Positions 7,804 to 15,193 are shown, counted from the stretch's first letter. The stretch is DNA of 16,909 bases from an uncultured Oscillospiraceae bacterium (GCA_900751035.1 CAADSF010000130.1:1-16909); one strand, 5' to 3'. Notes: generated by a model not told the origin, from the letters alone. Numbers and translations: made by a program.

Positions 7804-8169
7804 ATGTCTGAACTTGGCTATAAGCGCTATATGTTCATCGACGGCGATCTGCCCGGCAACGGCGATGATCCGTCCCTGCCCGGCCACGAGGCCATGATGA
7901 TCACGAACCGCAATGCACAGGACGCGCACATTCTGGTGAACCTTTATTTTGAGGACAAGCCCCCTGTCAAGGGTCTGCATCTGACCATCCCGGCGGAGCG
8001 CGTGATCTGCACCCGCATGGATCTGCCCATCTGTGAGGAGCAGTATCAGATTCCCTTCGGACAGTATTCCGTGGAGCTGGAGTCCGATATCCCGGTCTGC
8101 GCCAGCTATGGCCGGCTCGACCGCCGGTTCAATCTCGGCTACTACTCTACCGGCTATTGCGCGGTGTAA
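7804..8169 (+). CDS. ASRT-family (sensory rhodopsin transducer) small protein
   Basis: A 121-residue soluble protein resembling the Anabaena sensory rhodopsin transducer. Shared signatures are GNGDDPSLPGHEAMMITN near residues 17-34, DAHILVNLYFEDKPPV near 39-54, LTIPAERV near 59-66, and the late SDIPVCASYGRLDRR near 97-111. The founding member is a small beta-sandwich tetramer that binds a photoreceptor. No rhodopsin gene is present here, and comparative work on the superfamily proposed a small-molecule, probably sugar-binding, role. Its place between the M24 hydrolase and the RhaM-like mutarotase fits that view. AAGGAGG lies at 7790-7796. The gene ends 3 bases before the mutarotase start, implying coupled translation. 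Whether it is an enzyme, binding protein or regulator cannot be told. Confidence 0.82.
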   Translation: MSELGYKRYMFIDGDLPGNGDDPSLPGHEAMMITNRNAQDAHILVNLYFEDKPPVKGLHLTIPAERVICTRMDLPICEEQYQIPFGQYSVELESDIPVCASYGRLDRRFNLGYYSTGYCAV

Positions 8170-8172
8170 GCC

Positions 8173-8487
8173 ATGCAGCGCTTTATTCAGTTTTCCGAGC
8201 TGAAACCGGAAAAGGTGGACGACTACATCCGCCTGCACGCAGAGCCGTGGCCGGAGCTGCTGGAGCTGCTCTCGGCCTGCAATATCCATCATTACTCCAT
8301 CTCCATCCGCGGCAATGCGCTCTATACCTATTTTGAGTACACCGGTGAGGACTACGACGCGGATATGGCGCGGATGGATGCAAGTCCCGTGATGCAGCGC
8401 TGGTGGACATTCTCCAAGCCCTGTTTCCTGCACCATGAGCAGGCACACTATTACGACGACCTGCGCGAGATTTTCTATCTCGCCTGA
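8173..8487 (+). CDS. L-rhamnose mutarotase (RhaM) family protein
   Basis: A cytosolic 104-residue protein of the RhaM/DUF718 dimeric alpha/beta-barrel family, which interconverts alpha and beta anomers of L-rhamnose or similar sugars. The catalytic pair is present at the same numbers as E. coli RhaM: Tyr18 and His22 in DYIRLHAEPWPEL. The family features HHYSI, a mid DMARMDASPVMQRWW and the final tryptophan/phenylalanine-rich region are also seen. It starts 3 bases after the ASRT stop with no clear ribosome binding site, so translation is probably coupled. No rhamnose isomerase, kinase or aldolase is in the window. The sugar may be rhamnose, fucose or another deoxyhexose. It is followed by an unusually strong hairpin. 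Confidence 0.88.
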   Translation: MQRFIQFSELKPEKVDDYIRLHAEPWPELLELLSACNIHHYSISIRGNALYTYFEYTGEDYDADMARMDASPVMQRWWTFSKPCFLHHEQAHYYDDLREIFYLA

Positions 8488-8495
8488 CAGACACG

Positions 8496-8555
8496 CGAAA
8501 TGCTTCCCTTATGACGGCACAAAGGCACAAAAACCGCATAAGGGAAGCATGTTCG
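8496..8555 (+). repeat. Strong bulged hairpin between the mutarotase and SDR genes
   Basis: A perfect 14-bp inverted repeat (ATGCTTCCCTTATG 8500-8513 with its complement 8537-8550) is extended inward by CGG/CCG (8515-8517, 8534-8536) after a one-base bulge. It is extended outward by CGAA/TTCG (8496-8499, 8552-8555) after another bulge, giving 21 base pairs around a 16-base loop. Only a short GATTTTG follows, so it is a poor intrinsic terminator. It lies 9 bases after the mutarotase stop and just before the SDR ribosome binding site (GAGGAGGG 8561-8568). Partial termination, mRNA stabilisation or a processing site are all possible. Confidence 0.85.
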
Positions 8556-8573
8556 ATTTTGAGGAGGGACACT

Positions 8574-9317
8574 ATGAAACGAACAGCAGTTATCACAGGC
8601 GGCTCAAACGGCATCGGGCGGGCCACTGTCCGTATGATGGCAGCCAGCGGGATTGATGTCCTGTTCAGCTATTACAGTGACGAAAAAGCGCGCGATTCTC
8701 TGCTGGAAGAGCTGAAAGATGCGCCTGGCCGCGTGAGCGCCGTCCGCGCGGATGTCGGCACCCGCGAAGGTGTGCAGGCAATCTTTGACACGGCGGTGAA
8801 CACACTCGGCTCGATTGATATCCTGTTTAACAATGCGGGCGTTTTTCTGGACAGCAGCTTCCTGACCGCAACGGAGGCCAATCTCGACCGGACGCTGGAC
8901 GTAATCGTAAAGGGGACGTTTTTCCTGACGCAGCTGGTCGCAAAGCATATGATTGAGCGGCAGATTCGTGGAAGAATCATCAATACCTCGTCGTCCGTCA
9001 CCAAAGATCAGACCGGGCAGCCGGTCGATTACTGCATTGCAAAAGCAGGGATAAACGTGCTGACGACGGCACTGGCGCGCGAGCTTGGGCCGTATGGCAT
9101 TACCGTCAATGCAGTACTCCCCGGTGCGATTCCGACCAAAATCAACAGCTGGCAGTTTGCCGATCCCGCAACGCGTGAGCGTTTCCGTGCAGGCTCGGTC
9201 CTTGGGGAACTGGGCAGCGCAGACTATATTGCCGGCGCAGTGCGGTATTTCATTTCAGATGAAGCGCGATGGACAACAGGCGTACTGATGAGCGTGGACG
9301 GCGGTTATACGCTTTGA
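8574..9317 (+). CDS. SDR family NAD(P)-dependent oxidoreductase
   Basis: A cytosolic 247-residue classical short-chain dehydrogenase. Visible are the nucleotide-binding TGGSNGIG at residues 8-15, NNAG at 86-89, the catalytic Ser140, Tyr153 and Lys157 (DYCIAK), the PG motif near 183-184 and the usual C-terminal SVDGGYTL. The Asn of the N-S-Y-K tetrad appears to be Ile111 (DVIVKG in place of the usual VNLKG), a deviation. An upstream in-frame ATG at 8511 lies inside the hairpin; ATG 8574 has GAGGAGGG at 5-6 bases and starts exactly at the family N-terminus, so it is preferred. In this operon a role as sugar dehydrogenase (for example L-fucose or L-rhamnose 1-dehydrogenase) or sugar-keto reductase is plausible but unproven. 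Confidence 0.9.
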   Translation: MKRTAVITGGSNGIGRATVRMMAASGIDVLFSYYSDEKARDSLLEELKDAPGRVSAVRADVGTREGVQAIFDTAVNTLGSIDILFNNAGVFLDSSFLTATEANLDRTLDVIVKGTFFLTQLVAKHMIERQIRGRIINTSSSVTKDQTGQPVDYCIAKAGINVLTTALARELGPYGITVNAVLPGAIPTKINSWQFADPATRERFRAGSVLGELGSADYIAGAVRYFISDEARWTTGVLMSVDGGYTL

Positions 9318-9335
9318 GCCAGGAGGCAAGGCAGC

Positions 9336-9905
9336 ATGACAGAACTTGAAAAGTGCCAACACGGACTTTTATACAGCACCACATTTCCGGAACGCGAGCC
9401 GGCGCATTTGGTATGTGCAGATTTATGCTGGGAATATAATCACACACGTCCATCGGATACAGCACTCCGCGAACAGCTTCTGCGAAAATTATTCGGAAAG
9501 CTTGGAATAGAGCCATATGTTGAACCGAATATTTTTTGCGGATTTGGCAGCAACATCGAAGCCGGCGACTATTTCTACGCAAATAACAACTGCATTTTTG
9601 TTGATCCGGGAAAAATAACATTTGGCGACCATGTATTCATTGGTCCATGCTGCGGTTTTTATACTGCCCATCATCCAATCGACAGCAGGCTGCGCAATCA
9701 GATGCTTGAATATGCCCGCCCCATCAAGGTCGGCAATGATGTGTGGTTTGGCGGACACTGCTGTGTACTGCCAGGCGTAACCATCGGCAGCGATGTTGTA
9801 ATTGGCGCAGGCAGCGTAGTCGTTCATGACATTCCGGATCATGTGATTGCTGTGGGTAATCCCTGCCGTCCTATTTCAGATACGAGATGCAAACAAGGTC
9901 AATAG
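9336..9905 (+). CDS. Sugar O-acetyltransferase (maltose/galactoside acetyltransferase family)
   Basis: A 189-residue left-handed beta-helix acyltransferase that moves acetyl from acetyl-CoA to a sugar hydroxyl. The N-terminal helical 'maltose acetyltransferase' cap covers about residues 1-55. Hexapeptide repeats follow, with NNNCIFVD (83-90), the catalytic His113 in YTAHHPID, and the C-terminal repeats PGVTIGSDVVIGAGSVV ending in AVGNPCRPI. The length is normal for the family. It has AGGAGG at 9321-9326 and starts 18 bases after the SDR stop, as last gene of the operon. Codons are more AT-rich (many ATA, AAT, TTT) than in the M81, M24 and ASRT genes, hinting at a different origin or lower expression. 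It could detoxify accumulated sugar or tag the pathway substrate. Confidence 0.9.
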   Translation: MTELEKCQHGLLYSTTFPEREPAHLVCADLCWEYNHTRPSDTALREQLLRKLFGKLGIEPYVEPNIFCGFGSNIEAGDYFYANNNCIFVDPGKITFGDHVFIGPCCGFYTAHHPIDSRLRNQMLEYARPIKVGNDVWFGGHCCVLPGVTIGSDVVIGAGSVVVHDIPDHVIAVGNPCRPISDTRCKQGQ

Positions 9906-9914
9906 CATGACGAA

Positions 9915-9942
9915 GCGGCAGATCCGAATTTGGGTCTGCCGC
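9915..9942. terminator. Bidirectional terminator-like hairpin between convergent operons
   Basis: GCGGCAGATCC (9915-9925) pairs with GGGTCTGCCGC (9932-9942), an 11-bp GC-rich stem with one T-G pair and a six-base loop. It lies between the stops of the + strand acetyltransferase (9905) and the - strand solute-binding protein (9973), where a shared terminator is expected. No clear T-run follows on either strand, so it may need Rho or act as an mRNA 3' stabiliser. Confidence 0.7.
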
Positions 9943-9972
9943 TGTGCTGTGCGTGGATACTGTGCGAATCGA

Positions 9973-11313
9973 TCAGCCGAGATTCTGGTCCATGACTGCC
10001 TGAATGTTTTCCAGAGCCTGGTCTACTGTGATTTCTCCTGCGATTGCCTGCTGGAAGGCAGTCTCCATCTCAGTCAGGACCGCCGCAGGGAACATATTGT
10101 CGAAGAACGGTGCAAGAACGGGCTTCTCAAACTGCCGGATAATCGGCTCCTTCAGGAACACAGGGTCCAGATTCAGGCTTTCGTTCAGCTCTGCAACCAT
10201 TGTGAAGGAGTTTGTTTCATTTGCCTTAACGGTCCAATAGCCGCCTTCGGAAACATAATCAAAGAACTTGCTCAACGCGCTGTCGTTCGCGTCTTTTGTG
10301 GGCAAAAATGCCACGTCCGCGCACAGCTGGATAGACGCGCAATCATTCAGGCCATCCATCAGCGGAAGCTGGATAACATCCAGCGTGAAGCCGTTATCAG
10401 TGCCGCCAGCCACGCCGCTCCACCAGGAACCGCAGTAGAGCATCGCCGTCTGCCCAGCCGCAAACGCCTGGATTGCAGTATTCTGGTCGGTGGAACTGAA
10501 GCCGGACATATATGCGCCGTTCAGGCCAAGCTCAACAACCGTTGAAAAAGCGTTCCTGAATGTTTCGTTGTTTGTGAACGTGTCTTCACCGGTCAGAATC
10601 TTATTGAGCTCACCATAGTCTGTGGTCTGCTGTGCATAGTAATCGCCGCAGAGAATAACTGCAGGCCAGCCGTCCTTGTCGCCGATGGCAATCGGATCGT
10701 AGCCATTTTCACGGATGGTGTTGCAGACTGCAATCAATTCATCGATCGTGGTCGGATCCTCTGTGATGCCGCAGGCGTCAAAAATGTCACGGTTAACATA
10801 CAGCGTCTGCCATGTGGTCAGAACAGTCTCAGGATAGCCATAGATCTTGCCATCAACGCTATACGGGGCAAAATACCCGCTCTCAATTCGCTCATAGGTG
10901 CCATTGTCCTTGATCATCTGCGTAATGTCCTTCAGGATACCGGATGCGTAATACTCTTTGAAGTCAGCACCCGCATGACCGAAGAATACATCAGGAACGA
11001 CGCCGGAGTCGAGCGCGATCTTCGACTGCGTTTTCAGGTCATCATCGGAATAGAACGTAATGGTGTAATCTACCTCCGGATAGGCCGAAGCGAAATCACG
11101 CAGATACTGGTCTGTTTCTGTGCCGTTGCTGATTGCCCAGACTTCAAGTGATTCCTTGTCTGCTGCAGCTTCGGTGGTCTGCGTCGTTTTATCCGCAGCA
11201 GAAGTCGCATCCGTGGACGGAGCCGGCTCGTCTGTCTTTGCCGCGCAAGCGGCGATGCTCAGAAGCATAGCCATTGCCAGCACAAGAAGCAACATCTTTT
11301 TGAGTGTTTTCAT
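9973..11313 (-). CDS. Sugar ABC transporter substrate-binding lipoprotein
   Basis: A 446-residue family 1 extracellular solute-binding protein of a CUT1-type carbohydrate importer. It has a lipoprotein signal peptide (MKTLKKMLLLVLAMAMLLS) with lipobox SIAAC, so Cys23 is lipidated and the protein sits on the outer face of the membrane. A Thr/Ala/Asp-rich linker runs to about residue 50, followed by the binding domain starting ESLEVWAISNG and including AFAAGQTAMLYCGSWW, a typical motif of this family. AAGGAGA precedes the start. It is the last gene of the operon and the terminator-like hairpin lies downstream. Being last is less common than first for a binding protein. The ligand is probably the glycoside cleaved by the hydrolase encoded at 13064-15193. 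Confidence 0.93.
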   Translation of the reverse strand: MKTLKKMLLLVLAMAMLLSIAACAAKTDEPAPSTDATSAADKTTQTTEAAADKESLEVWAISNGTETDQYLRDFASAYPEVDYTITFYSDDDLKTQSKIALDSGVVPDVFFGHAGADFKEYYASGILKDITQMIKDNGTYERIESGYFAPYSVDGKIYGYPETVLTTWQTLYVNRDIFDACGITEDPTTIDELIAVCNTIRENGYDPIAIGDKDGWPAVILCGDYYAQQTTDYGELNKILTGEDTFTNNETFRNAFSTVVELGLNGAYMSGFSSTDQNTAIQAFAAGQTAMLYCGSWWSGVAGGTDNGFTLDVIQLPLMDGLNDCASIQLCADVAFLPTKDANDSALSKFFDYVSEGGYWTVKANETNSFTMVAELNESLNLDPVFLKEPIIRQFEKPVLAPFFDNMFPAAVLTEMETAFQQAIAGEITVDQALENIQAVMDQNLG

Positions 11314-11325
11314 GTTTTTTCTCCT

Positions 11326-12210
11326 TTAGTTTTTATTTTTTGTCATTCGTAAGAACAACATGCTTACAAAAACGGTAACGATGAACAGAATCATCGACAT
11401 TGCGGCGCTGTAGCCGTAATGGCTGTTCGTGAACATTTCCTTATAAATGTAGATTGTCGTAGACTGTGTCGCCGTGCCGGGGCCGCCCTTCGTCATGGTG
11501 TACAGGAGATCAAAGCACTTCATGCCGCCAATCAGATTGATTGTGCAGACAGTTATGATTGTCGGCCTCAAAAGCGGCAGAATGATATGCCGAATCTGCT
11601 GCCATTTGCTGCAGCCGTCAAGCGATGCTGCCTCCAGCAGTTCCTTTGGCATCCCCTGCAGCGCAGCGGAAAAGACCACCATACCGAAGCCGGACCACTG
11701 CCAGAGCGCAGGGATAAAGGCCGCAAGAAGCGCTGTATTGTGATTTCCAAGCAAGTCAAGCGTTTGATTGCCAGACAGCAATCCAAGTATCTGCAGGATT
11801 TCATTGATTACGCCGATCAGCGGATTATAAATCAGCGTCCACAAAATACCGACCGCAACCAGCGACATCATCATCGGCATAAAGAACATGGTACGGAAGA
11901 CTGCCTGAAGTTTTCTGTGGATGAAATACTCAACAATGATGCTCAGCACAAGACCGCCAAGCGCAAGAAACACCGTGGACAGCAGCATCCAAATCATCTG
12001 GACGCCGAGAGAATCCCAGAAGGCTTTGTCATGAAACAGCTGAATATAGTTTTTAAGGCCGATAAAGTGCTTTTCACTCAGCCCGGACCAATCCGTCAAA
12101 GATATCTGGACGTTCAGGGCCATAGAGTAGATGATGAATACGCCCATCAAAACGGCAGCAGGCAGCAAATAGAAATATCCTGCATGGTCCTGTGATTTCA
12201 ATCGTTTCAT
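11326..12210 (-). CDS. Sugar ABC transporter permease, MalF type
   Basis: A 294-residue inner-membrane permease of the CUT1 family. It starts with the usual hydrophobic YFYLLPAAVLMGVFIIYS (residues 12-29) and has about six transmembrane helices. The cytoplasmic EAA loop, which docks the ATPase, is at about residues 190-216 (LLEAASLDGCSKWQQIRHI...LPLLRPT). It begins 4 bases after the stop of the MalG-type gene, with GGGGTGAG upstream, and ends 12 bases before the binding protein start. Together with the MalG-type protein it forms the import channel. No ATPase gene is present in the window, so a shared MsmX-like ATPase encoded elsewhere is expected (established for many Firmicute CUT1 systems; inferred here). 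Confidence 0.94.
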   Translation of the reverse strand: MKRLKSQDHAGYFYLLPAAVLMGVFIIYSMALNVQISLTDWSGLSEKHFIGLKNYIQLFHDKAFWDSLGVQMIWMLLSTVFLALGGLVLSIIVEYFIHRKLQAVFRTMFFMPMMMSLVAVGILWTLIYNPLIGVINEILQILGLLSGNQTLDLLGNHNTALLAAFIPALWQWSGFGMVVFSAALQGMPKELLEAASLDGCSKWQQIRHIILPLLRPTIITVCTINLIGGMKCFDLLYTMTKGGPGTATQSTTIYIYKEMFTNSHYGYSAAMSMILFIVTVFVSMLFLRMTKNKN

Positions 12211-12214
12211 ACGC

Positions 12215-13054
12215 TCACCCCTTTACGGCGCCTGCCGTCATGCCCTTGATAAAATATTTCTGCAATGCGAAATACAGCAGCACGATTGGAATGACGGTAA
12301 TAGAAAGCGCAGCGAACTGCATATCGTAGCTCTGCCGTTTCCCGGAAAACAGATTGTTGATCAGGGGCTGCAGTGTCCACAGCTTTTCGCTTTTCAGGAA
12401 CGTCATGGAGAACAGGAATTCGTTCCATGCGAACATCGCCTGAAAGATTGCGACGGTCGACATGATTGGCTTCGACAGCGGCAGAAGAATGTGAACCAAA
12501 TACTGAAAGCTGCTGCAGGAATCGATTGTAGCCGATTCATACAATTCCCGTGGCAGATCACTGAAGAATCCATGGAACAGATAAACAGATAAGGGGATAC
12601 TGAACGCAGACATGACCAAAATCAAGCCAAGATGTGTGCTGTACAGGGATGTATCGACCAGCAGCTTGAACAGCGGCGTCAGCAGCACCTGACCGGACAC
12701 GACCTGGCAGCCGATGCAGAAGAGCAGGAAGCCTTTTCGCCCGGCAAAGTGAAGCGTGGATGTTGCAAAAGCCGCGAGAGACGACACCACGAGATTAATC
12801 AGGACGACACAAGCGGTAATCTTCAGACTATTTGCATATGCGCGGCCTAAATTGTAGCTGCTCCATGCCTTTTTGAATACGGACAGATCCCAGTTTTTCG
12901 GGAGCGCCAGCGGGGTTCGGAATACCTCTGCGTTGGATTTGAACGAGTTGAGGATCATCCAGATGAATGGATACACCGTCACAGCCAGCAGGATGAGGAT
13001 CAGCAGATACGCCAGCAAACGAAAAATCCATTCTTTGATACTTGCTTTTTTCAT
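12215..13054 (-). CDS. Sugar ABC transporter permease, MalG type
   Basis: A 279-residue CUT1 permease, partner of the MalF-type protein. It shows the family start: a first helix at about 11-36 ending in YPFIWMILNSFKS, then FRTPLALPKNWDL and an extracytoplasmic segment. Its EAA loop is at about residues 169-197 (RELYESATIDSCSSFQYLVHI...LPLSKP). There are about six membrane helices. A strong AGGAGG lies 5 bases before the ATG. It starts 9 bases after the glycoside hydrolase stop, so import and hydrolysis are made from one transcript. The C-terminus (QKYFIKGMTAGAVKG) matches the conserved end of MalG-type permeases, so the gene is complete. Confidence 0.94.
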   Translation of the reverse strand: MKKASIKEWIFRLLAYLLILILLAVTVYPFIWMILNSFKSNAEVFRTPLALPKNWDLSVFKKAWSSYNLGRAYANSLKITACVVLINLVVSSLAAFATSTLHFAGRKGFLLFCIGCQVVSGQVLLTPLFKLLVDTSLYSTHLGLILVMSAFSIPLSVYLFHGFFSDLPRELYESATIDSCSSFQYLVHILLPLSKPIMSTVAIFQAMFAWNEFLFSMTFLKSEKLWTLQPLINNLFSGKRQSYDMQFAALSITVIPIVLLYFALQKYFIKGMTAGAVKG

Positions 13055-13063
13055 TTTGGCCTC

Positions 13064-15193
13064 CTATAACGCAATCTCCAACATCTCATGGATGTACAGA
13101 CCCGGAACCGAGACGGTCGCATATGGTGCTTCCCATGTAAACGACAGCGTCTCGCCGCTCCGGCAGGCTCTGACATTTTTGGGTGCGCGGGCAAGACGGA
13201 TTGACAATGTAAACGGTGACAGATGCGGAATAATAAAATCCTTTCCTGTGTATACCATTCCGAGCAGAAGCTTGTTTTCTTCGTCAGATTGGAACGGAAT
13301 GACCTCAAAATGGAATGGTGAGTCTGTTTGAAGCATAGCAGGCTGCGGTAAAAGCGCACGCACCATGGATGCGAAAATTTCTTCATGCTGATACCGTTCC
13401 GCCCGCTCAATATCCATTGCCATGTACATGACCAGTCCCTTGCCGACCCGCCGCGACAGCAACGCTGGCATCTTCGTCCATTTCCCCGGCGGATTGGAGT
13501 GAATACTTGCAAAGGGATAACTTTCTGCTAATGGGTCAGATCGGTTTTCCCCATGGAACTCCGTTGGGCAAATGTCAATTTTCTTCGGCGGCAATGTATA
13601 CGGTAAGGTCAGATAAGCGAGCGTGTCCTCTGCTCTTCCGCCCTCAAACTGCATCGCAGGTTCAAACATAACGAGGGGATATTTGTCTGTGAAATAAGGC
13701 TTTGTATATTCACACACATTTGTCGGCGACAGATATGTGACCGTCGAGCGCGTATAGCCCAGCTGACGCACACCGAACAGTTTTTCCACGAGCTGCGGTG
13801 CAGAATGTCCGCTCAGCAGGACACTGCCGCCGCTTTCCACATAGCGTTCGAGCATTTGCTGCGTCTGCTCTGGAACAAATGGATCATCCAGTACCAAAAC
13901 AGCCCGAAACCGGTCAAATTCTGATGCAATCGTGTTGTTGATTACTTCATATGGAATATGATGGTCTGCCAAAATTGTGGAGGCTCTCAGAAGCGCATTG
14001 AAATGCGGCATTGTGCCGCCTCCCGCGCATCCCTCGTCCGTATGAGGGTCCATAACGGACAGGCCGTTGGCCTCAACATCCATTTTCCCCTCAAGGTTGA
14101 AATACAGTGCAACGTCCGCTGCAGGCTTTCCACAGTTCAGATACGGCCGATAGCATTTTACATTCTCGTAAACCGCACCAAGCAGATCATACACAGCTTG
14201 GTTGATGGTTCCGGACGGGTCAACCGCATCGATCATCAGCGCCGCACCATGGTGGAAATACGTTATGGCAACGTGCTGTTCGAGCTGATCCTGCGTCTTC
14301 ATGGTCGTATGCTCGGCAAGCTCCGGATAGCAGCGGGAGGTCATATACTGGAAAGGCTGGTTGCGGGTCAAATGATACCACGCTTTGCACGCAAGCGACT
14401 GCTGCCGCGGCCCGCCGTAAAGATCCGTCCCGATATAATCACTTGCTGCAGCAATAGTATCGTTTTGACCGAAGCGCCAGAATTTTACGGATGTGCTGTA
14501 TTGATGCTCGACGGAAACCTCCGGGCGCAAACGCTTGATCTCCGCTGTCAGGAAGGAGGCAAATTCGCTCATCCACGCTTCCCGTTTGTGCGCAAAGCGA
14601 TTCCAGTGTGCATCGTTCCAGTCGATGACCGTTGGCATTTCTCCGCCGAGTTCTTCCCGGTACCGTTTGCGGCAGGACGGGCAATAGCACACCTCCGGCC
14701 AGAAAGACATATCGTAAAAAATACCCTCAAAATCGAAATACTCATGCATTTCCTGAATCTGTTCTTTCAGAAACGCACGGTAGTCCGGATTGTTCGGGCA
14801 GCACAAACCGTAGCGGGAGCCATGCACACGGGACCCCTCTCCGTTGGGATCACACATACGCCATTCCGGATGACGCTCATATTCGGCATTGTTGAAGATG
14901 ACGCTGTAATAAAGAATTGTTGGCAGATGCGCTGCATGGCAGAGCTCAAACACACGCCGGATCCGGTCTTCATGACCAACGAAGCTGCGGTGCATTACGC
15001 CGCTTTTTGTGGGCCAGTTGCAAAGCCCGGTATGCGACTGCACATAGATCATAACTGCGTCGACCTGTGCCCTTTTTACCTGCTCCACATAGTTGTCCGG
15101 GTCAAATTCAGACAGGAAGGACTTGTCCCAGTCCTCTATGTGCATATCCAGCAGCGTTCTGTAGTATGATGACTGATACCATTTTTTCTCCAT
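13064..15193 (-). CDS. Cytosolic glycoside hydrolase, GHL6/GH151-like, possible alpha-L-fucosidase
   Basis: A 709-residue protein without signal peptide. The N-terminal (beta/alpha)8-type domain (about 5-345) contains FEGIFYDMSFWPEVCYCPSC (155-174). Asp161 is the probable catalytic residue, and the C-x-C-x2-C cluster (169, 171, 174) is a mark of the 'hypothetical glycosyl hydrolase 6' family. A beta-galactosidase-type trimerisation domain follows (about 355-560: ADVALYFN, FRAVLVLDDPFV, YVESGGSVLLSGH), then a C-terminal beta domain. This layout is that of GH151, whose known members are alpha-L-fucosidases; the family name is from memory of its architecture and needs a search. In-frame ATG 15223 exists, but ATG 15193 has GGAGGA at 4 bases and fits the family start. 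It is first in the importer operon, so the imported oligosaccharide is probably cleaved inside the cell. Confidence 0.8.
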   Translation of the reverse strand: MEKKWYQSSYYRTLLDMHIEDWDKSFLSEFDPDNYVEQVKRAQVDAVMIYVQSHTGLCNWPTKSGVMHRSFVGHEDRIRRVFELCHAAHLPTILYYSVIFNNAEYERHPEWRMCDPNGEGSRVHGSRYGLCCPNNPDYRAFLKEQIQEMHEYFDFEGIFYDMSFWPEVCYCPSCRKRYREELGGEMPTVIDWNDAHWNRFAHKREAWMSEFASFLTAEIKRLRPEVSVEHQYSTSVKFWRFGQNDTIAAASDYIGTDLYGGPRQQSLACKAWYHLTRNQPFQYMTSRCYPELAEHTTMKTQDQLEQHVAITYFHHGAALMIDAVDPSGTINQAVYDLLGAVYENVKCYRPYLNCGKPAADVALYFNLEGKMDVEANGLSVMDPHTDEGCAGGGTMPHFNALLRASTILADHHIPYEVINNTIASEFDRFRAVLVLDDPFVPEQTQQMLERYVESGGSVLLSGHSAPQLVEKLFGVRQLGYTRSTVTYLSPTNVCEYTKPYFTDKYPLVMFEPAMQFEGGRAEDTLAYLTLPYTLPPKKIDICPTEFHGENRSDPLAESYPFASIHSNPPGKWTKMPALLSRRVGKGLVMYMAMDIERAERYQHEEIFASMVRALLPQPAMLQTDSPFHFEVIPFQSDEENKLLLGMVYTGKDFIIPHLSPFTLSIRLARAPKNVRACRSGETLSFTWEAPYATVSVPGLYIHEMLEIAL

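Noticed and set aside
6529..8448. A 639-codon open frame on the - strand, opposite the M24, ASRT and mutarotase genes
   Set aside because: It mirrors the codon pattern of the well-supported + strand genes, has no recognisable motif and its start lies within a gene; typical antisense shadow in GC-rich coding DNA.
8511..8573. N-terminal extension of the SDR from ATG 8511
   Set aside because: The extension is encoded by the hairpin and precedes the strong GAGGAGGG site; SDR homology begins exactly at 8574.
9847..10545. A 232-codon + strand frame overlapping the solute-binding protein
   Set aside because: It runs through the terminator-like hairpin, starts inside the acetyltransferase gene, and opposes the clear lipoprotein on the - strand.
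13958..15169. A 403-codon + strand frame opposite the glycoside hydrolase
   Set aside because: It has no motif, no ribosome binding site, and mirrors the hydrolase codons.
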